From Fonticula-like sp. SCN 57-25 (Eukaryota; Nucleariida; Rotosphaerida): DNA of 32,154 nucleotides. Position 1 is the stretch's first letter. Every line of letters begins with the position of its first letter. Shown piece by piece: positions 15,040 through 26,100 of this stretch. The stretch spans positions 1 through 32,154 of the forward strand of contig MEDX01000043.1 in assembly GCA_001724245.1 (NCBI GenBank), written 5' to 3'. The position numbers and the translations under genes were made by a program. The notes under the pieces were generated by a model. The model was not told the origin of the DNA. It made no database searches and worked only from the letters and a program-made list of their open reading frames with translations.

Positions 15040-16957
15040 ATGTTGAACGATGGCGGGAACGATGGTGCGGGCAAGGTGGAGAAGCGCCTGAAGCGGTACC
15101 GTTTCCTAACGTGGTTAATGCTGGTGGTTGGATACACCGGGATCTACTACTCGCGCACGTCTCTCTCGCTCGTCACGCCGGCGATCAAGGAGGAGGAAGG
15201 GTTTACCAACACGCAATGGGGAACGCTCGTCAGCGCAGGGTACTGCCAAGCACGCAAACGCACGCGGCACTAACACGCCCAATAGATACGCCGCTTATGT
15301 TCTTGGCAAGTTTATTCTGGGCCTTTTGGCTGACCGCTGGAATGGGCGCATTGTGCTGCTCCTGTCGCTGTCCATGTCGGCCATACTTATGGTCATGTTC
15401 ACTCTGTTTCAGGGAAGGTACGGGTCTTACTTGCAACGCTGCCGAGACGTGCTCACCTATATCTAGCCTCGCTGGCTACACCATCTCGTGGTGCCTGAGT
15501 AGGTTCTTCCAGGCCGGAGGCTGGGCCGGAGTAATGAAGGTCCTTGCGCAGTGGTACCCCAAGGCGTCGGTTGGCAAGGTTGTTGGCAGCCTGTCTCTGA
15601 GCTACATGCTTGGCGACTCGGTCGTTCGACTTTCATTAGGCGCGCTTCTTGCTCTTGATTTGGAGTGGCGCGAGGTGATCTGGGCATCGAGCGGCATTGC
15701 GTTCGCCATATTTCTGCTGAATGCGGCGTTCCTCCGCGAGTCGCCGGCCGCCTTCAATCTGCCTCCAGTCGTTTTCGAGGAGACGAAACCCCTACTGGAC
15801 AAGGATGGTGGCGATGAGAGCGATGACATTGATCCCAGTCGCTCTCTTAATTTTGGCTCTGCTGGTGTCGCCGATACCCAAAAGTGCGCCTCCATCTGCC
15901 CATGGCCAGGGCCGCCAGCTAACGCCGGACAGGGTGGCGCCGGTGCCTTTCCGGGAACTCATGGTCCCGCTTCTCCGAAGCGTTACTTTTTGGTCTCTTA
16001 TTATGCAGTCCATGTGCCTCACCATTATTCGCGAAACCATCAACACGTGGTCAACCGTCTTCTTCACCGAAGTGGTATGCCTTTTCTCACCCTGGCTCGG
16101 GCTTGCCGACTGACGCGGCCACTCCATCAGCTCGAGATGGACGATGACATGGCTGCTATGGCAAGTCTATTCTTCCCATTGGCCGGTACCTTTTCCGCTT
16201 TTCTCGGCGGGTACCTCGTCGACCGCATTCCCAGCAAGCATCGTGGTACGCCACTCAAACGATCAGTCCCACCCGACATCTCACGTATTTGCCCGATAAA
16301 GGCGGAATTTCGGCAACGTTCTGCGCCTTCCTCACGGTCAACCTGCTCGGAATTGTCTTTTTCATTGGCGACTTTACGAGCCCATCTACGACGGCCACTG
16401 CGCTCGGTCTTACGCTCATCTCTTCCCTCGGGCTTTTCCTGGTTGCCCCGTACTCGTTCCCGCACGGCGTCTTTTCTCTGGTATGCCCTCTGCTGCCCCT
16501 GTCGGCGCTGCCTCACCCCGTTTGAAGCAACTTGCGGGGCCACGCGCTGTCGGAACCGTGTCGTCGATCGTGAACGGCTCGGGCTACGCGGCCGCCATCG
16601 GCGCTGGCTACATCACGGGCGCCCTTTCAGACAACTATGGTTGGGACGTTGTGTTCATCTTTTTGACGGCGTGCTCGGCGCTCTGCTTCGCCGGCTGTTC
16701 GTACTTTTGGTACTGGGACACACAGTACGTGGCCCCTTTCCCTTTTGCCCCTTGCTAATCGTGGCGCAGCTCCCACAAGCCGCTTATTTCGTCAGACGAG
16801 AGGCCTCTGCTGAATGCAGCCGGCGAGGGCGACTCGTAAGACACTAATTTTTTCCTACATCATGTAGCTATCGTGTATATATCGCAGGTCGTTCAATATC
16901 GACGAAATCCTGTGCTACGTGGACGTTCATCTAGAGGTAAACATTCTTGTATATTAG
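15040..16957 (+). CDS. Major facilitator superfamily transporter, organophosphate/SLC37-like
   Basis: Nine exons: 15040-15239, 15286-15417, 15467-15883, 15933-16074, 16131-16245, 16302-16480, 16528-16724, 16770-16835 and 16888-16957. Introns are 45-56 nt and the frame closes to 505 residues. A short cytosolic N-terminus leads into TM1 (WLMLVVGYTGIYYSRTS) and a 12-helix MFS pattern. It has the GKFILGLLADRW loop 2-3 motif, a central acidic loop (PLLDKDGGDESDDID), and a late GSGYAAAIGAGYITGALSD helix. The GYTGIYYSR start resembles the organophosphate:phosphate antiporter/SLC37 branch, but the substrate cannot be fixed. The Cys-rich C-terminal tail comes from an optional last exon, described separately. 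The ATG is the first in frame after the CCAAT-containing upstream region. Confidence 0.85.
16836..16887 (+). other. Last intron of the MFS gene; donor overlaps an in-frame stop
   Basis: The donor GTAAGA follows GACTC in exon 8. If the intron is retained, the reading frame meets TAA at 16837-16839, giving a protein ending EGDS (483 residues). If spliced, a 70-nt exon adds about 22 residues (SFNIDEILCYVDVHLE and a short tail). Its 52-nt length, branch-like CACTAAT and CGCAG acceptor fit the other introns here. Which form is made is not decided by the sequence. Confidence 0.6.
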
Positions 16958-16973
16958 GAGCATAGATCAATAA

Positions 16974-18170
16974 CTAATAGCCGAAATGGGCGGAGACTTT
17001 TTTAATCTGCTCCCAGAACAAAAAGGTGAAGATGGTGTGCGGACCAATTCTCATGTAGTGCGCAAGCCAGCCCTTGAAAAAGCCACGTGCTCCTTCCACG
17101 CGATAAATCTTTGTCAGCGCGTCTATGGGCCTACGCACATTGCTGTTAGCATTTTCGCAAGCTCTACAAATCATATCCGTACCCTGTGTAGAGCTCGTTC
17201 TTGCCGCTTTGGTTGTACAAGCGGGTGCTGATGACGTCGAAAGGGTTCATGGTGGTCGCGACGCAGAGGCCGGTCACCATGCTAGCGACAACGTACGTAG
17301 TCGCAGAGTCTCCAAAATAGCCCGTGCCCATGATGCTGCGCTTGGCAATGTCGTACGTCATCAACTGGGTTGAAGAGCCTACGGCCGTGCGAAGCATGGC
17401 TGCGTCTGCGCCGCGCCAGAGGCCCCTCACGCCCTCAGTCCGGACTATGCTTGTAATGCCGGACCAGAGACCTATCGGGCCACCACGGTCAGCAGACGAT
17501 CTAGCAGCATATAGAGTGAAAAGAGCGCACCCGAGTACGCGTGCTGTGCACCCACGAGGCCGCCGGCGGACTGGAGGCGCGTCTTGATAAGGTAGAATGG
17601 CGATCCCGTCCACGCTCCAACCACGCCGCTCACAGCCTAGTGCAGCCAGTAAATGTAATGATCGGGAAGCAGCATAAAACGCGTACCGCTAGACTGATAT
17701 TGACAAAAAAGTTCTTCTCTGCGCCCTCAAAGTGCGAAGAAACGCTGCGGCGAAGGTAGTCGTAGAGTCCGAGGCGCGTCCCGTTCATGGCCAACTGGTA
17801 CACGAACGCGGTAATCAGGCCCTTTTGAAGCGCGAGCACGCCTTACAGATCCGAAGACGTAAGCCTCCTATTTGACGCACAGAGCACACCGCGTACCTTC
17901 CGTGCGCGCGACAACCTTGAACGCGGAAAGGACACCGTCATAGTGTTTTACGTATTGTCCCTGCCGCGCGAGCTCACCCTGCAGTTGCAACCTGATCTTG
18001 ACCACCTCGAGCGGGTTGGAGATCACGACCGCGCCGCACGACGCAAGGCCGCCCTGCAAAAAGTCTACAAAAAGGTTCTTTCGAGGTGCTGCCGCCGCGG
18101 GCAGACGAACTAGGCTCGACGATTCGCGCGACGCTGCAGTCGCGTCGCCCGCCGACGATATGCTCGACAT
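16974..18170 (-). CDS. Mitochondrial carrier family protein, SLC25A34/35 (OAC1) type
   Basis: Five exons: 18170-17897, 17841-17687, 17636-17531, 17471-17183 and 17130-16974, with introns of 50-59 nt; product 326 residues. The three carrier repeats are clear. Repeat 1 has SNPLEVVKIRLQLQGE, repeat 2 has GSPFYLIKTRLQSAGG then GLWRGADAAMLR, and repeat 3 has NPFDVISTRLYNQ then GFFKGWLAHYMRIGPHT. The QLQGEL, LAMNGTRLGLYDY and GPHTI signatures point to the SLC25A34/35 group, related to the yeast oxaloacetate/sulfate carrier Oac1p of the inner membrane. The substrate is inferred only. The start is firm: upstream in this frame a TAA precedes any other ATG. That ATG overlaps the GPHR start on the opposite strand. 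Confidence 0.93.
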
Positions 18171-18171
18171 G
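18168..18171. other. CATG tetranucleotide carrying two opposed start codons
   Basis: Positions 18170-18168 read ATG on the minus strand (SLC25 carrier). Positions 18169-18171 read ATG on the plus strand (GPHR). The coding sequences therefore overlap by 2 bp head to head, and each 5' UTR must lie inside the other gene. An in-frame upstream ATG for GPHR at 18160 would enlarge the overlap to 11 bp. Confidence 0.75.
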
Positions 18172-20033
18172 GCACCAACGAACGGTTGGGGGCAACTGAC
18201 CAAGGTGGGAATCGATGTGAAAAATTAACAGTCGGTCGCTCACGCATGTCCATGCTGCGCGCTATAGGATACGGCTATAGTACTGGGGACGCAAGTCCTC
18301 TTCTTCTTCTTTGGCTGGATCTTTTTCATGTCCAAGCTCTTCAAGGACTATGAGATCCGCAGCATGGGCGTGCAGCTCGTGTTCTCGCTGACATTCGCCC
18401 TCTCCTGCACCATGTTTGAGCTCGTTATCTTTGAGATCATGGACGTTCTGGACGGCGGGTGCGCTTCTTATCTCCCATTCCTTCTGCGCCCACTCTTATC
18501 TCTCGCGCTGACACGCGGCGGCAGCTCGCGGCTGTTCCACTGGCGCATCGACCTATCAGTGATGCTGGCTCTCGTCACCGGGTTTATCCCCTTCCACATG
18601 CTATACCTTGTGTTCCTGGCACGGGACAAGAGTGCGCGCCTTGCTCTCTCCTTTCTCCCGTACTGAGCTGCGTCGTGTGCCGATAGACGCGCAGGTCCTG
18701 TCTCGTCTGTGGGCTCGCTGGGCGGCTGTCATCATCTTGTTTGGCCTCTACCTGTATTCGTTCTGGCGCGTCGGCTATCAGTTCCCCATCGCGAGCTCGC
18801 AGAGCGCCTCTGCCGGTGCGCCGTGCTCCTTTCATTCACCTCTTTGGCCCCGTTGCGCGACGCCTTTTGCTAACGCGTCCGTAGCGTCCTTTATGGAGCA
18901 GCTGCTGAGCCGCGTCGGCGTCATCGGTGTGACCATCATGGCCATCCTCTCGGGCTACGGTGCGGTGAACGGCCCATTCACATACATGACCTTCTTCATC
19001 CGAAGGACGTCGGTCGAGGACGTTCTCGACACGGAGCGGCGGCTTCTCCAAACAATTGAGATTATTTACAGCAGGAAGAAGAGGATCGCCATGCTCGAGC
19101 GGAAGCGCATCGCGGCGGCCGCCGAGGGGGTACGTGCTGCCGCTGCTATTGGACGCGGTCCCTGCTTCTTTTGATACTGACGCTGGCGGTGTGCGCTATC
19201 TAGTCGGGCGGGAACAAGGTCCTTGGGCATTTTGTGCGGCGCGTCTTCATGGGGGAAGGCGAGAGTGCGACATCTTGCTTCGCCTGCTCGCTTGAGATCT
19301 AACGGCCATTTGATAGGCGCCGACATTGCAAACCTGCAGACAGAGGTGGGCGGCCTAGAGAACTTGCAGCGCCAGCTCTTCTTGGAGCATGTGGACAAGA
19401 ATGCGAGCATCGACCGGATGGCCTTTTCCAAGACGCCGCTCGGCATCTACTACAACCTGCTCGGCTACTGTCTGTCCATCTACTGCGTGTACAAGCTTGT
19501 GATGGTGCGCGCCGTCTTTGCGTGTGGTTGGAAACGCTGACACGGTGGTGTTCCAGGCGGCGGTGAACATTATCTTTGACCGGCAGGGCAAAGTGGACCC
19601 GGTGACGCGCGGGCTCGAGATCCTGGTCGAGTACGTAGACCTCGACGTCGACGTTCCATTTTGGTCGCAGCACGTGTCATTCATCATGGTCGGCGTCATC
19701 GTAGTGACCAACATGCGCTCCTTTTTGCTGCAGCTCATGAAGGTGTTCCGCGCCGTGTCCAGCAGCGTCACAAGCAGTATTATCGTGCTGCTCATGGCCA
19801 TGGTCATGGGAATGTACTTTGTGTCGTCCGTCCTGCTCATGCGCATGAGCCTGCCGCTCGAGTACCGCACAATCCTTACAACAGTGCTCGGGAACCTCCA
19901 GTTTAGCTTTTACCACCGGTGGTTTGACGTCATCTTCCTCGTGTCGGGGCTCTCGTCCATCTTTTTGCTTTACGTCACCAATCAGCAGCAGCCGCGCGCA
20001 AGCGCCCTGCCCGCAGATATCAAGGACAAGTAG
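18169..20033 (+). CDS. GPHR: Golgi pH regulator (GPHR/GPR89)
   Basis: Eight exons: 18169-18204, 18268-18458, 18525-18631, 18687-18815, 18885-19129, 19204-19264, 19317-19504 and 19557-20033, with introns of 52-74 nt; product 477 residues. Homology to animal GPR89 runs end to end: FFFFGWIFFM-KLFKDYEIR, CTMFELVIFEI, LISRVGVIGVT-type LLSRVGVIGVTIMAILSG, ERRLLQTIEII-KKKR, FDRQGKVDPVTRG, FWSQHVSFIMVG, MGMYFVSSVLLMRMS and FYHRWFDVIFLVS. The family forms a multi-pass anion channel of the Golgi/ER that sets lumenal pH. The 12-codon exon 1 (MAPTNGWGQLTK) is required, because exon 2 (DTAIVLGTQVLFFFF) is preceded in frame by the TAG of its own splice acceptor and has no earlier Met. It converges on the RasGEF gene, with 120 bp between stops. 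Confidence 0.96.
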
Positions 20034-20153
20034 GCGGCCATATAAAGATAATTGCTTAAAATCTCTGTGTATTATTTGTAATTGATTGGTAATGATGTGG
20101 AATATAAATGAATACGAAAAAATGGTAAAACAGCACAAGAACAGACCGTCCGC

Positions 20154-23100
20154 TTACTTGATGCGGAGGCGGGCCAGCGCCGCGTTCATCGTCGCGATGC
20201 CACCCTCGGCCTCGGGCGCCGACTGCGCCGTGGCGGGGCTCAGCTTGCACGATGCCACCGACTTGAGGAGCGATGCGCGAAGGCGCGTCGGCTGCACGCG
20301 GAACACGCACGAACGCTGCGCGTCAACAAACTGTGTCAGAATAAGCGCGACTGCCTGGTAGTACTGCCAGTCGACGCGCTCTACGCTCGTCTGGACCGGA
20401 CCGGTCATGGCAGAAGCGGCCTCGGCCGCCAGCAGGCCCGACATGATGTTGGGCATGAGCGGGATGTGCGGGACACCTGCGTGCACCGCCTTGGCTGACG
20501 CCTGCAGCGTCTCGTTCAGCTGCGAAATCTTTTCAGAAAACTCGCTCATCACCGGCAGCTGCGACACCGGGCCGCTGCGAAGGCCTGTCAGAACCGCGTT
20601 CGCCGAATGGAAGTTGTTGAGCTGCAGCAGCTGGGACACGAGGCCCACCATGTTGGCGGCGATCTTGCGCGCCCGGCGGGCGTCGGGCTCGTTGAGTAGG
20701 CAGCAGCACGTCCACTCGGAGACCTTGGCGGCGTGCTTGAGGAAGAGCATCAGCGAGGGGGTCTTGCTGGGCGTCGTCCACGCGCCGTGCACGAGATCGG
20801 TCATCGCAATGCCACGCAGAGCATCCGCGTCGGCCAGGGTAAGCTGATTGGCCACATCGTGCGGGCTAAAGTATGCAAGGGTGCTCTCAAAAGGCAACTC
20901 GCCTGTAGCTTGCTTCGCCTCCTCGGCATAAACATCGCGCGGCGGCGCGGCGGCGCGCGCCTTGGACGCCGCAAACGCCTCGCTCACGACGTGATTGTCG
21001 ATGAACTGGCCAAGGTCCTTACCGAGCAGGGGGCTCGCCGTCGAGACGGGGCCCTTTGCAAACTTGACGAGCTGCTCGACGAGCTGAGGGCGAGTCGCGA
21101 GGTCGGTCGCGCCACGGGCAATAATGTACTGCTTGATGAAGCTGATAACCCGCTTCTGTACCTTAGCGACGAGCAGCCGCTCATAGTCGGAGACAAACGC
21201 CTTCTTGGGTCCCTCGAAGCGCTCAATCATCTTCTCAATCAGCATCTCGGGCGTACAGATCGGGTCCATCGCCAGCAAAAAGTAGCGCTGGAGGTCCTGG
21301 TCGTCCAGCGACGCCTGGCCGTCAAGCGGCTGGGTGAGGTAGTTCACCAGGTGGTTCATGCTGCCGTTCGCGGGAGCGAGAATCTTGCCGTCCATGCCGC
21401 GGTTCGTCTTGAGCACGGCAATCTCGGACCAAACATTCTTGGCGCGGGCGGTCTGGCTCGCCGGCACCGAGGGCAACTCGAGCTCCTTTGAATGCTCGGC
21501 CAGAGCAGCAAACTTGACGTACGCGTCGTGTTTGGTCGTAGTCGGGGACGTAGGCGCTTCTTGCGGGTCGCGAAGCGCCTCCAGCGACCACCCAGCCTTG
21601 CCCTTCCATGTAGACTGCAGCGTGGGCTTGGCCGACGTCGAGATGCCGGGCGGGATCTGGCGCACGACACCCGTCTTTGAAGTGGATGGCGTGGTGGTCG
21701 GCGCCGAAGCGGCTGCCGGTCCGCTCGAGGCACGCACGGGAGGCTGGAGCACCTTGTCAAACATGGTACGCATAAAGTCATCCAAGGACGCGGACGACGC
21801 GCCAGGCGCGGTGGTCGGGCGCGCCGTTGCGACGCTGGAGAGAGCAGCGCCCATTCCGCTGTCGGCATCCGCCACAACGGCGGATGGCACAAGCAATGAC
21901 GCGGCGTCGGCGAGCAGCTCCATGCGGGCCGCCGACTCGTCCAACTTGCTCTTCAGCTGAGGGGTCACCTGGCCGGCCCGGACAATGTTATCGCATGCCG
22001 ACGAGACGGATGCGTTGGCAGCGCGCAGAGCAGGCGGAAGCTCGGACAAAAGCTCCTTGGAAAGACGGACGTTGTCCGCCACGGCGTCGTCCAGACCAGA
22101 CGGGCACAGCGTTACCTGATTCAGCAGCTTGGACAGCTGCTCCGTGGTCGACTTGGGGTTCGCCTTGATGTCGCGTAGCACTTGCGCGGCAACCTGGCGA
22201 ACCATCGCAGGGGCGTCAGACGACAAGAGAGACGCATGACGGTCCGCCTTGAGCGTGTCAATGACGCGCTGCGCCAGCCGCTCAACCTCGCTCGGCTTGG
22301 TGTTGGGGGCGCTCAGAGCAGCGCGCATCTCCTTGTCAAGGTCCCGCAGCTCCGACTTGCACTGATCGGCAACCTCGCGCAGACGGCGGGGCTCGTTGGC
22401 GAGAAGGTTCGAGACCGACTCGGAGAGCGCGCTGCCAGACGACGAGAGCGACGCCACGACCGGGGGCAGCATCGCAGCGTTGCCGTCGCCACCGGCGGTC
22501 GAGGACGCCTCCTTCACCAGCGACTTGACGCCGTCGCTCTCAAAGGCGACCGACATGGCGACGCCCTCGGGGGCGCCTACTCCGTTGCGAAGAGCAAACT
22601 TGGAGTACTGCGCAGCGATACCCTGTTCGGCAGAGATGGTAAAGCCCGCCTTTTTCAGGGCCTGGATAGCATCGGCCGGGTTGCGGCGGACGTCGGCCGA
22701 AGGAAGGAAATCGGCAGAAGAATCGAGCAAGCCCGCCAGCGTGTCGCGGACTCGAATCATGTTCTGCTGAACCGAAGGGTCGAGGTTCTGCGCGCGCTGG
22801 GCGGACGCTGAGGTAGCGAGCCGCCCGTAGGTAGTGCGTACGGCCTTGGGCAGCTCGATAGCAAGCTCGCGAAGGTTTTGGGCGGTGGTCTCGGCCGTCT
22901 TGTCAATCGAGCTGACGTAGTCCTTCATCTGGCTCTGAACGGTGGCAATGTCGCACAGCAGATCGGCAGCTGCAAGGTGAGGGTTGCTGTTGGGCTGCGT
23001 CGGCGCCTGCATCTGGTTGAGAAGCGCCCTCAACTTGGCCGACTTTACGTCGTCAAACGGAGTCGAGTTGACGTGGTTCAGCGCAAGGCGAGTGCCTTCC

Positions 23101-26100
23101 CTAAACCTGCGACGGAATGGCCCCAGCGAAGCAAGATCGGGAATGACGCCGACGCCGACTTCGAGACTCCTAAGATCACGCTCCAGCGATCTCAGCTTGC
23201 CCTGCTGCTCATACATGCCCTTCTTGGCAAGCTGCGCCTGCGTCGAGACTTCGGCCGCCGCCTTCTTTAGAGATTCGGCCATTGCCACAGACACCTCGGT
23301 AATGGCGGGCTCGGCCTCCTTCGTCGCGCGAACGGCTCCAGGAGCGTCGTCCTTATCAAGCAGAGCTGTCGCGACCACGTCCAGCGCAGACTGCGCGTTG
23401 TCGATGCCCAGCGCCAAACGATGATGCTCCGGGATCGGGCGAAGCCTGTGCTTGCGCGCGACCTCCTCAAGGCCAGCACCGACGTTGCGCTTAAACACTG
23501 GCGCGCGACCGGTCTTTTGCTGATCGAACCGGTTGACTGCGTTTGCTGCCTTGGAGATTCCTCCTGCCGGCACAAAGACGTGCGGAAGCAGCGAGCGGGC
23601 CGCGCCGTTCAGACTGGCAAGGCGGTCAGCGGACGCCTTTAGCTTATCGAGGCGACCAGCGCCAGGACCAAACTCGGCTACAAGGCGCGCGTTCGACTTC
23701 ACCTCGAGGGCGGCCTCACGTAGCGCGCGCGGGAGATCGCGCTCCAGGTCCCGAGCGGCCCGCTGCTTCTCAGCGACGCGACTGGGCAGACCATCGTGCA
23801 CCTCGTTTGCCAAGCGACGAGCCTCCCTAGCCAGATCGTCGATCTTTTCAAGCTCCAACGCGGCCTCTGCGGCATTCCGAGGCGTGGCGCCAGCGCGCTT
23901 TTGGCGGTTCAAAAACTGGCGGAGGGCGTCGCTTTGAATATCGTCAAACAGATCCTTGTTCTTGGTAGCATCGACGGCGCGCTGTGCCACCTCGCGGAAC
24001 TTTAGGCGGTACTCTGCGACATCCTTGACTTCCGCGGGCGTGAGCGGGATCCGCTTCCCGCGAAGATGCTTGACTTTCTTTTCGAGATCGTCAAGCTCCT
24101 TGAGCGCCGAACGCAACGAAGCGGCAGACCGCTCCGCGTCCTTGTCGAGACGCGCGGGAAGCGCACCAGCAGCATCACCAGCAGCTGTACCGACGTCATC
24201 CAACACAGGGATAACAGTCCCAATGGCGTCTTGGAGCTCGCGGGGCGTGAACCCGTCCTTGTTGCGCAAAAAAGCCTGCAGCCCGTCAATAGCGAGGCCG
24301 CTGCGGTCCACCTGCTTGGCAAGATTCTGCGCCGTCTGCTCGATGGGCGTTCCTTGATGACGCTTGAAGGCCTTCAGATGCATTTCCTCGCTCGTCTCCG
24401 GGAACGGCGCGTTCTTGGGGTCCCCGACCATCTGCTTGAGGTGGTTCTGCATTGCTTCCGTGTCGGGCTTCATGCCGCCGAGAGGCAACACCCACGCAGC
24501 AGTATCAACAAGTGCCTTTACTTGGTCAGCGGCTCCGAGCAAGCGCTCCTCGCGACCCTCACCTGCGCCCTTTGTCACGACATCGCTGGCGGCCACGATA
24601 AACGTATCATTGACCTGCCGTGCGACGGGCGGAAGAGCTTCCGCAAACTTGCGCAGAACCGCCTCGCTCTTGGCGGCAGAATCATCGATGCCCTGCTGGT
24701 AGGCCGCAATCGCATCGCGAGCTGCCGCGTTCTGGTCCAACAACTGCCTGATCTCGGCTTCAATCTCGGCAGCCGACTCGGCTGGCGCGTTGACGCGAGC
24801 CGCAGCGTCGTCGGCCTGCTTGTTCAAGGTTGACCGCAGGTTCTCCGTGCGCGGGTTGTTGAAAAAGTGCGGTGCTACCTCCAAAGCGACAGCATTAACA
24901 ACGCCATTGGTCCCTGCAAGCAGCACATCGCGGTGCTCCGCCAGAGCACTGCGGTCGGCGGCCGACGGCTGCCCTGAAGTCTTGACAGCGCGCAGAAGCT
25001 TGTCCAGCCCATCGGCGGAGCAGGCCAACGCAGCATCGTTCTTTGCGAGGACTTCCTTGGTGCGTTCCGCGACATCCTTTGTCATATCCGCCTCCTCCTT
25101 CAATGCCTCCGCGAGGGCCTGGCCGGCCTCCAGAATAGCAGGCTTGGCATTGTTCACCGCCTTGGCCAGACCGCCAGCAGAAAGCGCGCCCAGTACATTG
25201 TCGATCGACGAGTCTGCCTTGTCGGCAGTGCGCGCCACCTGGTGATGCTTGTCGGTCGCAACAGCGCCGCGATCAATCGCATCCTGCAGCTGCTGGACAT
25301 AGGTCGGGCGAATGCGGCCCGTCCGGCGATCGATCACGGAGGCATGGACGGTCAGCGCGTTGGCCTCGTGCATGACCCGCTTGGCGGCCTCAAGGGTGCT
25401 GGATGCACCGGCGCCCTTGACCGACAGGTTGCCGGCGGCTCCGGCGAGCTTGCCCATGCGGTCCATCACGGATAGCATGTGCTCGGCGCGACCAGAGCCA
25501 GGGCCTTTACGAGCAACCTCGTCCGCCGCAATCGTCAATTCGTCGTTCGCCTCGCGAATCTTTTGCGGAAGATCGCGAGCAAGGGCGTCGGCGTCGCTCG
25601 CCGCCAAATTACCCGCGCGGTCCGCGTCGCCGCGATACTCGGCCAGCGCCGCCTCCGTTTCAGCCGCCATCTTCTCGAGTTCGGCGAGCGCTTCGGGCGA
25701 GTTGTCGTCCTTGGCGTCGTCGAGCATACCGAGCTTTTGCTTCAAGAATGACCGAAGCTGCGCAGACATGACCGACGAGAGGAAATGGGGATCCTTCTCG
25801 ACATCATCGGTCATTGCCAAGAGAGCGGCGCGGAAGCGGCGACGAGCGGGACCTGCAGCATCCTCCGTCTCGGCCGACGCGACAGCAGCCTTGCTATCCG
25901 GGATCTTGTTGCGCAGAGTGCGGACAACATCCTTGACTCGCTGGACCTCGCCTTCGACTTCCTCTGCGAGGACAACAGCGCGGCGCTTTGAGGGCAGCAT
26001 ATCGGTCTTGCGCTTGGCCGCAGTACTGCACACGGGCGCTGGCATCCGAGCGGCAGAGTTTGTCACATTCTTGGCCAGGGCGGCAATAGTATGCCCCCCC

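Noticed and set aside
14832-16847. Uninterrupted 671-codon open frame on the plus strand
   Set aside because: It is the MFS gene read through its introns. Only the part matching exon 3 gives transporter sequence; the rest is Cys/Arg-rich intron and out-of-frame translation. The spliced nine-exon model gives a continuous MFS protein.
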